From Cymbidium sinense (Eukaryota > Streptophyta > Magnoliopsida > Asparagales > Orchidaceae), in the NCBI GenBank assembly GCA_021442155.1, contig CM038229.1:70762443-70826442 (forward strand): a stretch of DNA of 64,000 nucleotides. Direction: 5' to 3'. Below the pieces are notes generated by a model that was not told the DNA's origin, searched no databases, and saw only the letters and a list, made by a program, of their open reading frames with translations. The position numbers were made by a program, and so were the translations under genes. Of this stretch, positions 1 to 12,431 are shown in pieces; the first letter of the stretch is position 1; each line of letters starts with the position of its first letter.

Positions 1-1978
1 AAATTGATTGAAACCAATAGGTCAAGTTCATTCCAAATCACTTATTGAACTTGACCAAAGCCTCAATTGGCTAGCTAGACCCAACCTAGCCCAATTGACC
101 ATGAACCCAACTTGAGCTAAAAGGTCATATTGAGCCAAAATCAAATTAAACCAAAATTGATTGGAAGCAAAGATACCAATCCATATCAAATGACCAACTA
201 AACCTAAACCAACCCATGACCTAGCCTAAATAGGTCAAATGGGTCAAATTGGTCAACTTGACCCATTTTACCTAAATGAACTCAATTGAACCAAAACTAA
301 ATATAAACCAAATTGAACCAAATCAATGATGCCAAAACATTTCAAATGGTCATATGAACTTGACTCAACCCTTGGTTTGACCCAATTTGACCAATTGGTC
401 AACTTGACCCAAGTTGACCCATTTGACCTAAATGGGTCAACATGAGCCAAATCATATCAAATCAACTCCAAATCCATTGAAACTTGGCCCAACCCTTTTT
501 TCAATCATACCAAACATATTCAAAACTGAAATCAAAGCCAAATAACCATTTTATCCCTATGCCATAGAGTAACCTAAAATCAAAACCACTTAGAATTTGG
601 TCAATTCCTTTTCATGGACACTTGGCATCCTCTTAGTGGACCAAATGGTCACTAATGGATATGGTCCACATGACCCATTGAGTTTGGGTCAGCCAAAACC
701 CAACCCAATGGCCAAACTGACCACCCACTTAGGAATTGAGCACATGGGATCCCTCCTCCACTCAATTAAAGCACATGGGAGCTTCACTAGCCTAACAAAC
801 CCATTGAATAGGGTGAATTAAATCAAAATAGAAAAGGGAAGCTAGGCCATCCGATTCACCTAGGGGGAGATATAACTCCCCCTAATTCCACTTCATTCAA
901 CATCACACGCACTCGATTGAGTTTATGGAACTCAGAGCTAGCACCCCAAGGTTCTTCCAAGTTTCCTCAGCCTATTCCCATTTTTCCATTTTTGTTTTCT
1001 CTTAAACCAAAAATAGAGGAGCTCCCACAAATTTCCATCTCATCCAATACATAGAATCAAGCCAATTCCTCTTGCAAGCTTCTTCAGAGGACTCAATCGA
1101 ACTCACTCTAAGCTTCATCCAAGTTCTCAAGGCATGGGAGAGGAAACTTTGATCAAGGCCGTGAGCATTTGAAGGTGAGCTTGGTTCATTGGAAGATTTA
1201 CTCAATCTCAAGGCTTGAAACTTTCAACAGAGCTTTGTCTCCACTAAACTAAGCTACCTCAATAAATTTGAGCAAATAGCCTCCTCAACAGGTATGGATC
1301 AAAACGAGCCTAGAATAGAGTGTGGTCTTTGTTTCACTCATGTAAACTAGTCATTGGATATCTTCTCCCTTGCATGATGATGGTGGGTTGAGTTTGAGCT
1401 CAATCCAAGCTCATTTGGATCATGCCATGAAGATGGATTAGGCCATCTAGTAAGCTGACGGATCATGGGCCATCCATCCTCATTTTGATGACGCCATGAT
1501 CACATAGGATCGATTTAATCCTTCAAAACAACATCTCATCATCCTTGATACTGAGAGAAATATAGTGTCATCGCAGATGGCATATGTTACAACCAAGACT
1601 ATTCTAGTGCCATGTGAAGTCACGCTTGGCCTTCCACATGCCAAAGATTAATCACTTAATTAGCTATTTAATTAATGGATAATCAAAAACTTCAAAATAA
1701 ATATAACTAATTCTAGAAAAATTATAAAAATATAAGGAAAAATGCACTGTAAAGATATTTCTTAGGAGAATAATATAAAAATATTTCCAATGAATTTTGA
1801 ATAGTGTACTTTCCTCAATTAGGGTTTTAATAAAAATTTAATAACCCTAATTAGTCCCTAATTAATTCATTAATACATTTCAAATTTCTCTGGTAAATTT
1901 TGTAGGATGACCTCTACCTCCCCTAATTTTCTTGGGTTTTATTGATGAGCTAATTAGGGAAATCAAGTAATGAATCCT
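1..1978 (+). mobile_element. LTR0: partial gypsy LTR, interrupted at 1978/1979
   Basis: This stretch aligns along its length with about 3800-5890 of LTR1. Shared landmarks are the TTGACC-rich block (about 60-440), the AGGGGGAG/CTCCCCCT inverted repeat at 862-883, and the text around 1900-1960 matching LTR1 near 5840-5890. It stops abruptly where LTR1 begins with TGTTGACC at 1979. The left part lies outside the window. The missing right part (equivalent to LTR1 after 5890) is not found next to any of the nested ends, so it was lost or lies elsewhere. No credible gene is seen in it; short open frames here are chance frames in LTR sequence. Confidence 0.85.
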
Positions 1979-2335
1979 TGTTGACCTCATTTTTAGAATG
2001 AGCTCTCAACCCCTCCATCTTAGACATAGGACTTCTCTTAGACCTTAAGAGTTCCTTAGTCTTAAGACACTTCTAATGATTAGGTGAACACTCATCCTAG
2101 CCCTAGAGACTTAGAAGAGTTAGCCATAGGAATAGGTCATGCCTTAAGGGTGTCAGGAAAATTTACCTATCCCTTAGTTTGAACCAATCCTCACTTCCTC
2201 CTTTCAAAGTCAAACTCTAAATCAAATCAACATTAGAACTTAAATCAATTCCAACTTGATTTATTTTCTCAAACTCAAATCAATTCCAAGTGATTGAAGC
2301 TTATGGTTGAAATTCCAAGTTCAAAATTTCTTCGT

Positions 2336-2900
<565 letters not shown>

Positions 2901-3184
2901 ATAACTCAAATATCCAAAACCAAATTCAAAATTCAAACTCAAATTCAACCAAAATTCAACCTAAACCTTTCAACTCAAATTCTTGAACTTAGCCAAATCA
3001 AACTCAAATCAAGCCAAACTCTTAATTTTTTTTCTTCATGATTCAATCAATCCTTCAATCAAAAATCCAAATATAAATATAAACTTCAATCACTAAACCA
3101 AAACTAAATTTTAAAATCAAACCCAAATCAAGCTCATGTTCACCCTTCAAACTTGAAATTGTCAAATGAATCAAAACCCATTTG

Positions 3185-3495
3185 ACTTCAAATCACTTGC
3201 AAATGGATTTATATTTCAATCATGAGTCCATATGTGAGTTCAATCAAACTCAAATCAAGCTTTGACCAAGCCATTTGACCTACTTAGGCTCACTTGACCC
3301 AAAGTGACCTAAAGTACCCCTTATGAGCCGAATTTAGGGCTTATACTTCAAATCACTTGCAAATGGATTTATATTTCAATCATGAGTCCATATGTGAGTT
3401 CAATCAAACTCAAAGCAAGCTTTGACCAAGCCATTTGACCTACTTAGGCTCACTTGATCCAAAGTGACCTAAAGTACCCCTTATGAGCCAAATTC
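3185..3495 (+). repeat. 160-bp direct duplication private to LTR1
   Basis: The segment starting acttcaaatcacttgcaaat at 3185 restarts at 3345 with only a few differences, including the same run to ccccttatgagcc. LTR2 (near 25011) and LTR4 (near 55980, reverse) have a single copy, so this is a recent tandem duplication in LTR1. Confidence 0.85.
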
Positions 3496-4260
3496 TAATC
3501 CTAACCAAATTGGATTGAACTAAGCCCATCTAAGCCTCTCATCATGATCAACAATCATCATAAGATGATCAATCACTCAAATTAGGTCAAACCAAGTCAA
3601 ACCTAAGGGTTGACCAAGTCAACACTTAGCCAAAATGAAACATAGTCAAATATCCACCATAGGCCAAATTGATTGAAACCATTGATCTCATTCATGATCA
3701 ATGTTTGAACTTGACCAAGCCAACATTTGAGCCTAACCTAGCCCAATTGGCCACTTGACCCAACTTGACCCAACTTGACCTAAAAAGTCAAAATGTGTCA
3801 AAACTTGATCTAAGCCAAATCAACTGAACCAATGGGTCAAATTCATTCTAAAATGATTGTTGAACTTGACCAAAACCCCAATTGGACAACTATACCCAAC
3901 TTAGCCCAATTGGCCATGAACCTAAGTTGACCTAAAAGGTCATATTGAGCTAAAATCAATTTAAATTAAAATTGATTGGAAACAAAGATACCAATCCATT
4001 TCATATGACCAATGAAACCTAAGCCAACCCATGACCTAACCCAAATAGGTCAAATGGGTCAAATTGGTCAACTTGACCCATTTGACCTAAATGAATTCAA
4101 TTGAACCAAAACCAAATATAAACCAAATTGAATCAAACCAAAGCCACCAAAACATTCAAATGGTCATATGAACTTGACCCAACCCTTGGTTTGACCCAAT
4201 TTAACCAATTGGTCAACTTGACCCAAGTTGACCCATTTTGACCTAAATGGGTCAACATGA
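3241..4260. promoter_or_regulatory. TTGAC/GTCAA-dense block in LTR1 (candidate W-box cluster)
   Basis: A hand count gives about 30 occurrences of TTGAC or its complement GTCAA in about 1 kb, mostly as TTGACC or TTGACCCAA. Roughly two would be expected at this base composition. TTGAC(C/T) is the core bound by plant WRKY factors, which is established knowledge. That this LTR responds to them is inference; a degenerate short tandem repeat could give the same count by chance. The block recurs in LTR0 (about 60-440), LTR2 (about 25080-25900) and inverted in LTR4 (about 55080-55900), but is missing from LTR3. Confidence 0.45.
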
Positions 4261-4715
4261 GCCAAATCATATCAAATCAACTCCAAATTCATTAAAACTT
4301 AGCCCAACCCATTTTTCAATCATACCAAACATATTCAAATTGAAATCCAAGTCAAATGGCCATTTTACCCCTAAATATAAGGGTAAATTTTGGCCAAATT
4401 CACTTAGAATTTGGTCAAATCCTTCCATGATGACTTGGCACCCTCTTAGTGGACCAAGTGGACACTAGTGAATGTGGTGCCCCTGACCCATTGAATTTGG
4501 GTCAGCCCAACCCTACCAAGGTCAAAACCAACCACTTCCTTTAAATATAGCAAATTGAAATCCTTCCTCCACTCAATTGAGCACATGGAAAGCTTCACCA
4601 CTCCACTCCTCTGGCCAAACCGAATGCCATGACACCTCTAACAGCCTAACAAACCCACTCAAGGAGGTGTATTGGATCAAAATGGCCAAGGGAGGCTCGG
4701 TCGTCTGATTTCTCT

Positions 4716-4736
4716 AGGGGGAGATATACTCCCCCT
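4716..4736. repeat. Conserved LTR inverted repeat with 8-bp arms
   Basis: AGGGGGAG and CTCCCCCT flank a five-base ATATA loop. The same structure is at 862-883 in LTR0 (loop ATATAA) and 26350-26370 in LTR2, and slightly degraded near 54600-54620 in LTR4. It is one of the best conserved short blocks of the LTR and could be a protein-binding or RNA hairpin site; the role is unknown. Confidence 0.6.
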
Positions 4737-7700
4737 AATTCCTTTTCAATTCATCAGTCCCCAATTTGATTGAGCTCCAGAAAGCCAAAGGAACCATTTC
4801 CAAGTCTCCCCAAGCTTCCTATAGTGACTTTGAATTTCCCATTTCTCAATTTTCTTAGACTGAAATTAGGGGAGCTTCACTTGAAATCCATCTCACTCAA
4901 TACTCCAAACCAATCAAATTCACTTTATGAATTTCATGATGGAACTCAATCGAGCTCACCCAATTCTTCACACAAGTTCTCCAAGCAAGGGAGGAGTACT
5001 CTTGACCAAGGCCGAGCCCACTTGAAGGTGAACTTGGACCATAGGAAGATCCATCCAATTTTAACACCTCAAAACTTCAACAAGGCTTTGTCTCCATTAG
5101 ATGAAGCCACTTCAAGGGAATCGAGCACCGGTGATAGCCTCCGGTGAGGTAAGCCATTAAATTGAGCTTAAATTAGCCATAGTGTGGTCCTTTATGAAGT
5201 GAAGTTTCATCCCAAGAGAAGTCAACCATTGGATGTCATCTCCCTTGCATGATGATGGTGTGGGTAAGATTTGAGTTCAATCCAAGCTCAATCAAGCTCA
5301 GATCTTGCCATGGAAGGTGGACGGCTCCCCTTTCCCGCAGGAGAACTCAAATAAATCATGGGCCATCCATCCGCGCAGTTTGGATGGACAACCATGATTA
5401 GAACATGTAGGATCCATGGATTAATCTTTTAATACCGCGGGTTTAATCTCATATTTCTGATCCTTGATCGAGGGACGGAAAACAGCTTGCCAGCGCATGC
5501 GGCTTCTGACGTGACAACTTTAATAGCCTCTCCCATTACCATGTGGAAAAATGCATGCGCATCTCACGGCGCGATGGAGCTATTTAATTAGAGGGATTAA
5601 TTACCTAATTAAATAAGAAATCTACAAATATTCATATCTAAGTGTAGAAAAATAAAAAAAATATGAAATAAATTTTATATGAAAGATAATTAATGTAGAA
5701 TATTATAAAATTGATTTTGATAGATGTTGAACAGTGTTATTTTCTAAATTTGGATTTTATTGGGAATGTAATTAGGCTAATTATCCTCTGATTATTCCAT
5801 TAATTAATCTCAAATTTCTCATGTGTATTTAGTGGGATGACTTCTACCTCCCCTAACTATCTTGGGATTTATTAATGATTTAATTAGGGTAACTGTTGGA
5901 TTTATTCCTAATTACTCTCTTAATGAAATTAAACCTAATTAAGTGTGTAATCAGTGATTTAATCCATTAATTAAGTTAATTAAGATTTGTTTAAGTGAAT
6001 AGGAGGTTTAGGAAATAATTTTGAGATATTTTCCTTAAGCTATTCCTTAAACCCCTCTTTCTTCCTTAATCCAAACTTAATGATTAATTCACTAATTACC
6101 TACCTAATTAATTTGATAAAATTCTAAAACCTTCCATAAGAACTTAATCACTACTTGGGTAGATGCTTGGGTGTTCACTTAAGTACATTAAGGAAATCAA
6201 AATCCAACTCACATGTGTGTGAGAGGGGTTATGAAAGTACTTAAATTAAACCCTTTAGCTTAATTAATCATTAATCATGAGCCAATTTCATTAGCCCTTT
6301 TCTTAGGTGCATTGCTAATTTAAATTTCTTGTGTGGTTTATGTCATATCATTGGCTCATAATTATTTGATTAAGTATGCTAAGGTGGTATAGGTAAGGTA
6401 ATTAACACACTTAATTCACACTTAAATATAAAATATAAATCATCTAAGATTAAACTAAATCAACTCACATATAGGGGAAGTGGGTTAAGACCATCAAACA
6501 TTCTTTCACATTTCTTAAATCGAACACAAAGCAAATTCAAAATAAAAATCACATTAAATAAACTTTGATTCACTTTAAACTTTCTTATTTCATAGGATTG
6601 TCTTTAGGAAATAATTAGGGTGACATGGCTTTCATCACTTTATTTCTTTCCTAGTATGCTAAATGTGTATGTCATATGAAAATCATGCATCCATCCATTT
6701 TAAAAATCAAATTAAAAAAATGAAATGTTTCCTTTATGTCAAATTGCATATTTTGGCTAAAGTAAGAATATGAATGGCTATTGTCACTATTAAATTTAAA
6801 ATTATTTTCAAAACTTATAAATAAAATATCAAAACTAAAAAGTATGCTACTTATAACTATTTATAAGCTTTCATGTGAATATAAAATGTGTTTTATGTTT
6901 ACTTCATTTCTTTCCTCTTAACATGGATTTGAATGAGATTTACAAAGTGTATAGATCTTTTAAAAGAACATAACACTTACTTAAATCTACTATTATCTTC
7001 TTCCATGTTAAAACTTAAGAAGGATCCTTACATTTACACATATAAATTGCATAAACAAATCAAACAAACAAATAGAAACTTTTGCACCTTTCTTTTTTCA
7101 TTCATTTCTTTTGTACATATGTATGTATTTAAGGAAAGTGGTATATTAGTCTGGACAACCCCAGGATTGTGAGGCTTTAAGTAGCCCTAAGTAGGTCTTA
7201 TACCTTACACCCACAGTGTGCAATGGCATCATACTCACTTATGCCTTTCATACATGTATATGAATAAGGATAAAGAAATCCTCTTTCTACTTAATGAAAA
7301 TCATAAAGCATTCAAACTTTCTTAAGTAACTTTCTTAGCATTCATCATAAAGTGTGCTAAACATTCCCATTTGCATGTATAGATATGTTTAAGATGTTAG
7401 CATATGCATGTTACACATGTTGTGAAAGAAATGAAGTGATATGTGTTTTGTAATAGTATATCACTTTACTTAATATTAAAATGTCTTTCTTTTTAAATAG
7501 GTTTGTTTATAGAAAATCTAAACTTAGGATTAATTAAAATACAAAATAAAATATTCACTAAACAAAATCAAACATGAATCTATCTTAGAAATTACTTAAG
7601 GTAGGGAAGGAAAGAGAAGTTCTCTTCTCTTTTTCCTCTCTTTACAACTTAGTAATTAAATATTCACTTAAATCAAAATACAAATAAAATAATAAATCAA

Positions 7701-9916
7701 CTAAACAACTTAAATGAAGCCACCAATCTAAGTTGAGCATTTTTCATACTTAGAAAATCTAAAACATTAAAGCCATAGCTAAACATACCACACAAACCTT
7801 CTAAAGCACACACATTAGGCCAAGTTACCATTTCTAGTTTTAGGTTCGAATGGTGCATGGTTTTGCTTTTTTTTGTGATGTTTTATTATGGAGATATGTG
7901 TATCTTGAATTATGATGATTTAGTCTAATCATTATCTTCTGCAGGGGCTTGTGCTTAAAGGGAATTGTGATAAAAATATAAATGTGTTTTGTTGTGCAGG
8001 TGCTTATACCCCTACGCATAATCCAATAGACCAAGTGGACTTGGTTACCCATATGTGTGTAAGTATATATGTTTATACATGCTTGGAATATGGTTTGTTT
8101 AGCTAATCTCTATTTTGCGGTGTTAGTTAGATTTACTTTTCCTTTTCATGTAATTTTTGTATAGGATTTTGGAATGATTATTATGGGGATTAGATGAGCA
8201 TTAAGATCTCATATGTACCATGTGAAATCACCACATTCCAACCATCCAAAAGAAGGAACCAAAAGAAGAATGAAGAATGAAGAAAAGAACAATGAAGAAA
8301 TGAAGAAATGAAGACCCCCATAACATGAATTCCTTGCTTAGTTGTAATAAATTCTTTTGTAATTCGGGTTGTATAAGGGTAGAGCTTAGCTACCCAATTT
8401 ATTTTTGGGCTTGTGCGGTGGAGCCCGACCACAAATGGCCTATTATTCTTTTGTGCTAGCTTTATAAAATAGTTGATGTTTATTTAGCTTGTGAATTAAG
8501 ATGGCAACTTTTTCTAGTTTATTCCTTGCTTTGATGTATGGCCTAGATGACAATTAGGCTCTTAAGGAAAAACAAATCTTCTACCAAATTAAATAACTCA
8601 AAACTAAAAATAAAATAACTTATAACCTCATCTAAAGCCTAGGTTATTCAATCAAGATATAAGAATTAGTAACCCCTTAGCTGGATGAGTATTACTTTTC
8701 TCATATCATGCATAAAAGCATATTATTTTACTCTTGATTTGGAGGGCTTCCACCCATGCCAGTGAACTTGGCTTGACCATTAAGAGCCGTGGTGGAAACT
8801 CACCCCATTTATCTTGCTAGTTTTGGCCCATAATCTTATTTCTCATGCACTAGGCATACAAATCCTATAGCCTAAGTTAAATCATTGTCCAAAAATAACA
8901 AAAATAAAATGTAATATAATTTGCATTAGATTTAGGTCATTCTTCATGCCCTTACATGATCTAGTCTCTTATGGAGTGATTTTAAGGACTTAGTCTCTTT
9001 CTAAAAGAAATAACAGCCTAGTTATATTGCATAAATCATATGACTTGCCTACATGTATTTGAAATCGTAGGAGGAGTTAGTTGGTGACCATCCCCAGGCA
9101 GTTGTAAGTCCAAGTAGGCAGGTGTTTCATCCTCTCTTATGGAGGTGAACCAAATACCCATTTTTGCCTTAGATTTAGGTGATGTTTTTGGCCCTCACCA
9201 AAGTTCCCTATATTTAGGTTCTAAGGTTGCGTCTCCATTCTATGGGCTATAAGCATAAATCTTCACCTCTTAGGAATTTTCATGACCTTGTATCATGGAA
9301 TTATAAGCCCTAGATTTCTAATAAAATATCAACTCAAATAAATAAATCAATTTCAAAAATGTAAAGCCCAACCATAGGATAGTTTGGGGTGGTTACTAGG
9401 CTTCCTAGTATCCTAAGCATCCCCAACTCATCTTCATTTGGCTTCGATAACCACTCCCTCCTCTTAATTGATCCCACTTGTTTTGTTAAAAATAAACTAA
9501 TCGATTGATAGTCCTACCTATTAAAATCTTTGGAGACAATGATCATTTACCTTGTCGAGTATTGTTAAGGATCTCTTAGGATGTAATTAACTATGGGGCT
9601 TGCCCTTGTAGAAATTTAACAAACCATTTAAAATAAACCCTTTACTTTTTCATGTAAAGAGGAAGAATCTATGGTACATATGCAGACCCATTGTCCTTAG
9701 GAGTCCTTATTCAAGTGATTTGGTCCATTGTAGTGTGGTGACTCCTATCTTTTGAGATAGTACACCTCTTCTCAATATCATACCTGCTCACCTTACTAAG
9801 AATATTTGTGGATCTACGGGGTGTCCTAACAGGCAGAAGTTACATATATTTCTATTTTCATAAATTCTCTTTTCCAAAAGGGGATAGATGAAGGCAGGAA
9901 TATATATTATTTTTCA

Positions 9917-10436
9917 TCATAGATTTTTCTGCTGACTCTATTAGGGATAGTTCCTCTCTCCATCTTTGATAAATGATCATTGTTTCCAAGCATTGATAGT
10001 GAATTTGTACTTTGTATAGATCTAATACTATCTTTCTTTTTTGTTGGCACTTAGCTTATTTCATCCTTAAGTTAAGTTAGCCAACATCTTTAGGTTTTAG
10101 GATCTCACCTCATCTTGGTCTTAAAACCCCCGTTGGGTTTCCCAATGGGTGAAAATAAAAATCTAATAAAAAGAAGATAATTAAAGACTTCCTCCTTACC
10201 ATTTCCACGGTAAGGAAAGGTTCATTTCAAAATAAAGATAAAATAAATCCTTCATAAAAGTCTTGCTTTTCAAAAGCACTCTTTCAAACTCACATAATAA
10301 AATGTTTTGTGCAAAAATTTTCTAAATCCCCTTCAACTAATAATCTTCATGATTGTTATATGTAGGATCATCTTTACAGAAGTAACATCCCAACAATCAT
10401 AAACTTTCAAAAAGCACAAAATTTGAAGATGGGCAT
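9917..10436 (+). other. INT1 leader: untranslated start, with simple hairpins
   Basis: No reading frame of note. Several short perfect or near-perfect inverted repeats come before the main array: CCCGTTGGG/CCCAATGGG around TTT (10129-10149), CCTTACC/GGTAAGG around an 8-base loop (10194-10215), and TGCTTTT/AAAAGCA near 10263. A tRNA-complementary primer site starting TGG was not recognised just after the LTR. Confidence 0.5.
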
Positions 10437-12206
10437 TTCCATTCAATACATCCAAATGTGTTAGATGGATGTTACATCTTCAAGCCAAAATGATAATTTT
10501 GAAATTCCAATCAACACATTCCACATGTGTTAAGTTGGAATTCTTACCTTTCAAAAAAAAACATATATGAAACCTCTCCATTCAATATACACCAATTGAA
10601 TGGGTTTTCATTCAATCAAAAATAAACTTTCAAAAAGCACATATGAATATCTCCATTCAATATACTCGAATTTATTGAATGAAGATTTCATTTCCAAATA
10701 AAATGACATTATTTTGAAATCACACTTAACATATTCCACAGATGATTAAGTTGGAATTTTCTTTTCCTAAAAGCAATAATCACACACAAAACTATATCTT
10801 TGAAAAATGAAACATATTTGATTTCCACACATACCTAAATTTGTTAAATAGAAATCTCTCTTTCCAAAATCAACAAAACACAAAATTTTTAAACACATTT
10901 GGAACTCCATTTAGCATACTCAAGTTTGCTAAGTGAAGTATCCAATTTTAAAATAAAAAATTTCAAAGCACATTTGGAACTTCATTTGGCATACTCAAAT
11001 TCGCTAAGAGAAGTCTCCAAATTCAAAACACAAAATTTTCAAACACAATTGGAACTTCATTTAGCATACTCAAATTTGCTAAGTAAAGTTCCAAATTCAA
11101 AATCAAAAATTTCAAATACACATTTGGAACTTCATTTAGCATACTCAATTTTCTAAGAGAAGAATCCAAATTCAAAACAGAAAATTTTCAAACACATTTG
11201 GAACTTCATTTAGCATAGTCAAATTTGCTAAGTTAAGTATCCAAATTCAAAAGCAAAAAATTTCAAAAACACATTTTAAATTCATTTAGCATATTCAAAT
11301 TTACTAAGAGAAGTCTCCAAATTCAAAACACAAAATTTTTAAACACATTTGGAACTTCATTTAGCATACTCAAATTGGCTAAGTGAAGTCCCCAAATTCA
11401 AAATAAAAAATTCCAAACATACATTTGGAACTTCATTTTAGCATACCACATTTGCTTAAAGTGGAGTCTCCACCTTCCAAAATAAAATTTTTAAAACACA
11501 TTTGGAACTTCATTCTAGCATACCACATTTGGTAAAGTGAAGTCTCCCTTTTCAAAACACAAAAATTTGAAACACATTTTTGAAATTTCATTTAGCATAC
11601 TCAAATTTGCTAAGTGAAATCTCCATTTCACAAAAATTTGAAATACATTGGAATTTCATTTAGCATACTAAAATTTGCTAAGTGAAATCTCCATTTCAAA
11701 AATTATAAAAAGCACATTGGAACTTCATTCTAGCATATCACATTTGCTAAAGTGAAGTCTCCATTTTCAAAGCAAAATCCAAAACAAAGGAAACACATTG
11801 AAACTTCACTCTAGCATACCACATTTGCTAAAGTGAAGTCTCCATTATTTTTAAAATCAAAATCTCTAAAAATAAAAGGAATGCATTAGGTTGTTCTTAG
11901 CATACTCAAATTTGCTAAGGACCCTATTCCCTAGAAATTTCAAAACACACCTGGATCTTTCATTTAGCATACCCAAATTTTCTAAATAAGGATTCCATTT
12001 TCAAAATCACAAATGATTCACCAAACAAAATAAACAAAGAAAAAGAAGAAATTATTTTCAAACACTTCACTTAGCATACCCAAATTTGCTAAGTGAGTAG
12101 TTTTCAAAAATCTCAAATCAAAAATCAAATTCATATATGAACCTATGGAAGCATCCCTCCAAAAATATTTGAAGCCATTTTCAACATATCCAAATTTGTT
12201 GAAAGT
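10437..12206 (+). repeat. Tandem hairpin array (about 22 units; ~75-bp period in the main block)
   Basis: Units in the main block start with GGAAC at 10901, 10976, 11051, 11126 and 11200, and recur to about 12206. Each holds an inverted repeat such as ACTTCATTTAGCA / TGCTAAGTGAAGT around a loop close to TACTCAAAT. Arms change together: TAGCA/TGCTA in most units; CAACA/TGTTG near 12172-12206; CAATA/TATTG at 10649-10686; a perfect CCATTCAAT/ATTGAATGG at 10578-10603; AACACA/TGTGTT at 10503-10542. Also CTTCA/TGAAG becomes TTTCA/TGAAA in the units near 11580 and 11650, and CACT/AGTG appears near 11799. The open frame 10899-11156 exists only because 75 is a multiple of three. The array is absent from INT2. 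Tandem repeats in untranslated regions are known in Tat-lineage elements; hairpin units with co-varying arms I do not recognise. Confidence 0.85.
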
Positions 12207-12431
12207 GGATTCTATATTCTAAATTTATCTTTCCAATCAAATCTCAAAATCTCTTCTAAATCCAGTTGAACCTAACTTAACACTTTTAAGATGTCGAGTA
12301 TTGGTTCAAATTCTAAATTCAAAATCAAAATCAACAAAACAAGAATCTGATTCAAGTTTATTTTCAACATTGCAGACTTTCATTCAGCGTTAGTTTCAAT
12401 TACAGTTCAATTTTAGTTTCAGTTGATAGTG

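Noticed and set aside
4770..5147. 125-codon frame in LTR1 with similar frames at 26404-26706 and, inverted, 54321-54566
   Set aside because: All begin with TTG directly after a stop and contain no ATG; the similarity follows from the LTRs being homologous DNA, and the frames end at different places.
7840..8432. Minus-strand frames at 7840-8052 and 8190-8432 (and their likes at 39087-39302 and 51170-51409)
   Set aside because: They recur only because LTR copies recur; frames are interrupted differently in each copy and have no domain signature.
10899..11156. 85-codon frame with a 25-residue repeat (LELHLAYSNL)
   Set aside because: It exists because the hairpin unit is 75 bp, a multiple of three; neighbouring units have stops and no domain is recognisable.
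10437..12206. CRISPR-like array
   Set aside because: Plant DNA; whole units repeat, without separate constant repeats and unique spacers, and no cas genes are present.
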